From contig CABVAC010000061.1 in NCBI GenBank assembly GCA_902496275.1, positions 1 through 6,558 of the forward strand: DNA of 6,558 nt. The letters run 5' to 3'. Numbering within the stretch: position 1 is the stretch's first letter; every line of letters starts with the position of its first letter. Position numbers and translations under genes: made by a program. The notes under the pieces are model-generated. The model saw nothing but the letters and a program-made list of their open reading frames with translations. It searched no databases and was not told the DNA's origin. Origin of the DNA: an uncultured Collinsella sp. Its GTDB lineage: Bacteria > Actinomycetota > Coriobacteriia > Coriobacteriales > Coriobacteriaceae. Positions 6,242 through 6,558 of the stretch are shown here, one piece after another.

Positions 6242-6419
6242 CTGGTGAGCCTCCTCATGCTGTGCCTCGTATAGAACGGAAGACCGGCATAGCTCCGCCG
6301 GTCTTCTGGGTACTTTAGCATACTAGAGTGCTTGCGGGGAAAATCATCCTCCTCGGCTCACACCGTATTCATTTGGAAACATAGGGCAAGCGGTTAGCAG
6401 CAGTCTCTTGTCACAACGC
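6242..6419 (-). promoter_or_regulatory. Upstream region of the his operon (promoter/leader, promoter not resolved)
   Basis: This non-coding stretch lies between the terminator of the upstream gene and the hisZG start, so the operon promoter should be here. I see no pair of -35/-10 boxes good enough to place it; for example, TTGCCC near 6387-6392 lacks a convincing -10 at proper spacing. The region contains the hisZG ribosome site (AGGAGG, 6250-6255), a perfect hairpin (6279-6306), and a second AGGAGG (6348-6353) abutting an ATG that opens a 10-codon frame. There is no run of His codons typical of a his attenuator peptide and no T-box TGGNACC-like element on the minus strand. Confidence 0.5.
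6279..6306 (-). repeat. Perfect 10-bp inverted repeat in the his operon leader
   Basis: GAAGACCGGC (6279-6288) and GCCGGTCTTC (6297-6306) are exact reverse complements separated by an 8-nt loop. The repeat lies 23 nt upstream of the hisZG AGGAGG. On the minus strand it is followed by CGTTCTATAC, not a clean T tract, so it is not a convincing terminator. It could be an operator for a dimeric repressor, an attenuator-like leader hairpin or a 5'-end stabiliser. The structure is certain; the role is not. Confidence 0.6.
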
Positions 6420-6452
6420 AAAAAGGGCGCCCGCGCAAATGCGGACGCCCTT
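6420..6452 (-). terminator. Intrinsic (Rho-independent) terminator of the upstream gene
   Basis: On the minus strand a 12-bp GC-rich stem, AAGGGCGTCCGC (6441-6452) with GCGGGCGCCCTT (6423-6434) and one G·T pair, closes a 6-nt loop ATTTGC. It runs straight into TTTTT. It lies 51 nt after the stop of the gene ending at 6504, and its orientation fits termination of that gene. The opposite strand has no comparable T tract. It therefore separates that gene's transcript from the his operon. Confidence 0.88.
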
Positions 6453-6503
6453 GTGTAGGGTCGAGATATCAACCAGCCAAGATATCGGACCTGCGACCAG
6501 CTC

Positions 6504-6558
6504 TTAGTAGTCGAACTGGTGGTAGTAGCGGCGGTACTTGAGGTTGTGCTTGGTGACC
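6504..6558 (-). CDS. C-terminal end of an unidentified protein (5' part beyond the window)
   Basis: The minus strand reads 17 codons, VTKHNLKYRRYYHQFDY, then TAA at 6504-6506. A clear intrinsic terminator lies 51 nt downstream, which makes it likely that this is a real gene end rather than chance. The tail is rich in Tyr, Arg and His. I do not recognise the family from so short a piece. Since it has its own terminator, it is probably not part of the his operon. Confidence 0.6.
   Translation of the reverse strand, partial: VTKHNLKYRRYYHQFDY

Noticed and set aside
4769..6274. Plus-strand open frame of 501 codons opposite hisZG
   Set aside because: It is an antisense shadow of the fused gene. 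Its product is compositionally biased and shows no motifs.
6242..6419. T-box riboswitch or classical His-codon attenuator for the operon
   Set aside because: There is no TGGNACC-type antiterminator sequence, the leader is short for a T-box, and there is no run of CAT/CAC codons in any minus-strand frame. The only hairpin lacks a clean T tract.
1..6558. CRISPR arrays, insertion sequences, tRNA or rRNA genes, defence systems
   Set aside because: I saw no spaced direct repeats, transposase motifs, terminal inverted repeats or RNA gene signatures. Almost the whole window is accounted for by his genes.

Overview
The window is one strand of a histidine biosynthesis operon, read entirely on the minus strand (right to left). 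In transcription order it holds a hisZ–hisG fusion, hisD, hisC, hisB (imidazoleglycerol-phosphate dehydratase only), hisH and the first 178 codons of hisA, which runs off the left edge. hisF and hisI/hisE would be expected beyond that edge, but this is inference. The GC-rich sequence, strong AGGAGG ribosome binding sites, the DCBHA core order typical of Actinobacteria, and a front end with HisZ plus short-form HisG (an arrangement more familiar from Firmicutes and other anaerobes) together suggest an anaerobic actinobacterium such as a member of Coriobacteriia (Collinsella-like). That placement is an inference from style and gene order, not a match to a named genome.

Layout from right to left. 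Positions 6504-6558 carry the last 17 codons of an unidentified gene. It is followed by a strong intrinsic terminator (6420-6452), so that gene is a separate transcription unit. Positions 6242-6419 are the promoter/leader region of the his operon, with a perfect 10-bp hairpin and two tiny overlapping reading frames, but no run of His codons and no T-box consensus that I can see. Then come hisZG (4526-6241), a 105-nt spacer, hisD (2984-4420), hisC (1867-2982), hisB (1279-1866), a 45-nt spacer containing a small hairpin, hisH (532-1233, GTG start) and hisA (from 535). Several junctions are very tight: hisD/hisC one base apart, hisC/hisB directly abutting, hisH/hisA overlapping by ATGA. This implies translational coupling.

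Together the genes cover the first step (ATP + PRPP to phosphoribosyl-ATP, HisZ-HisG), ProFAR isomerisation (HisA), the glutaminase half of IGP synthase (HisH), IGP dehydration (HisB), histidinol-phosphate transamination (HisC) and the final two-step oxidation to histidine (HisD). The system is ordinary metabolism. The points worth a second look are the single-chain HisZ-HisG fusion with its cysteine cluster, an acidic insert in HisH, a C-terminal tail on HisD, and the uncharacterised leader and spacer structures.
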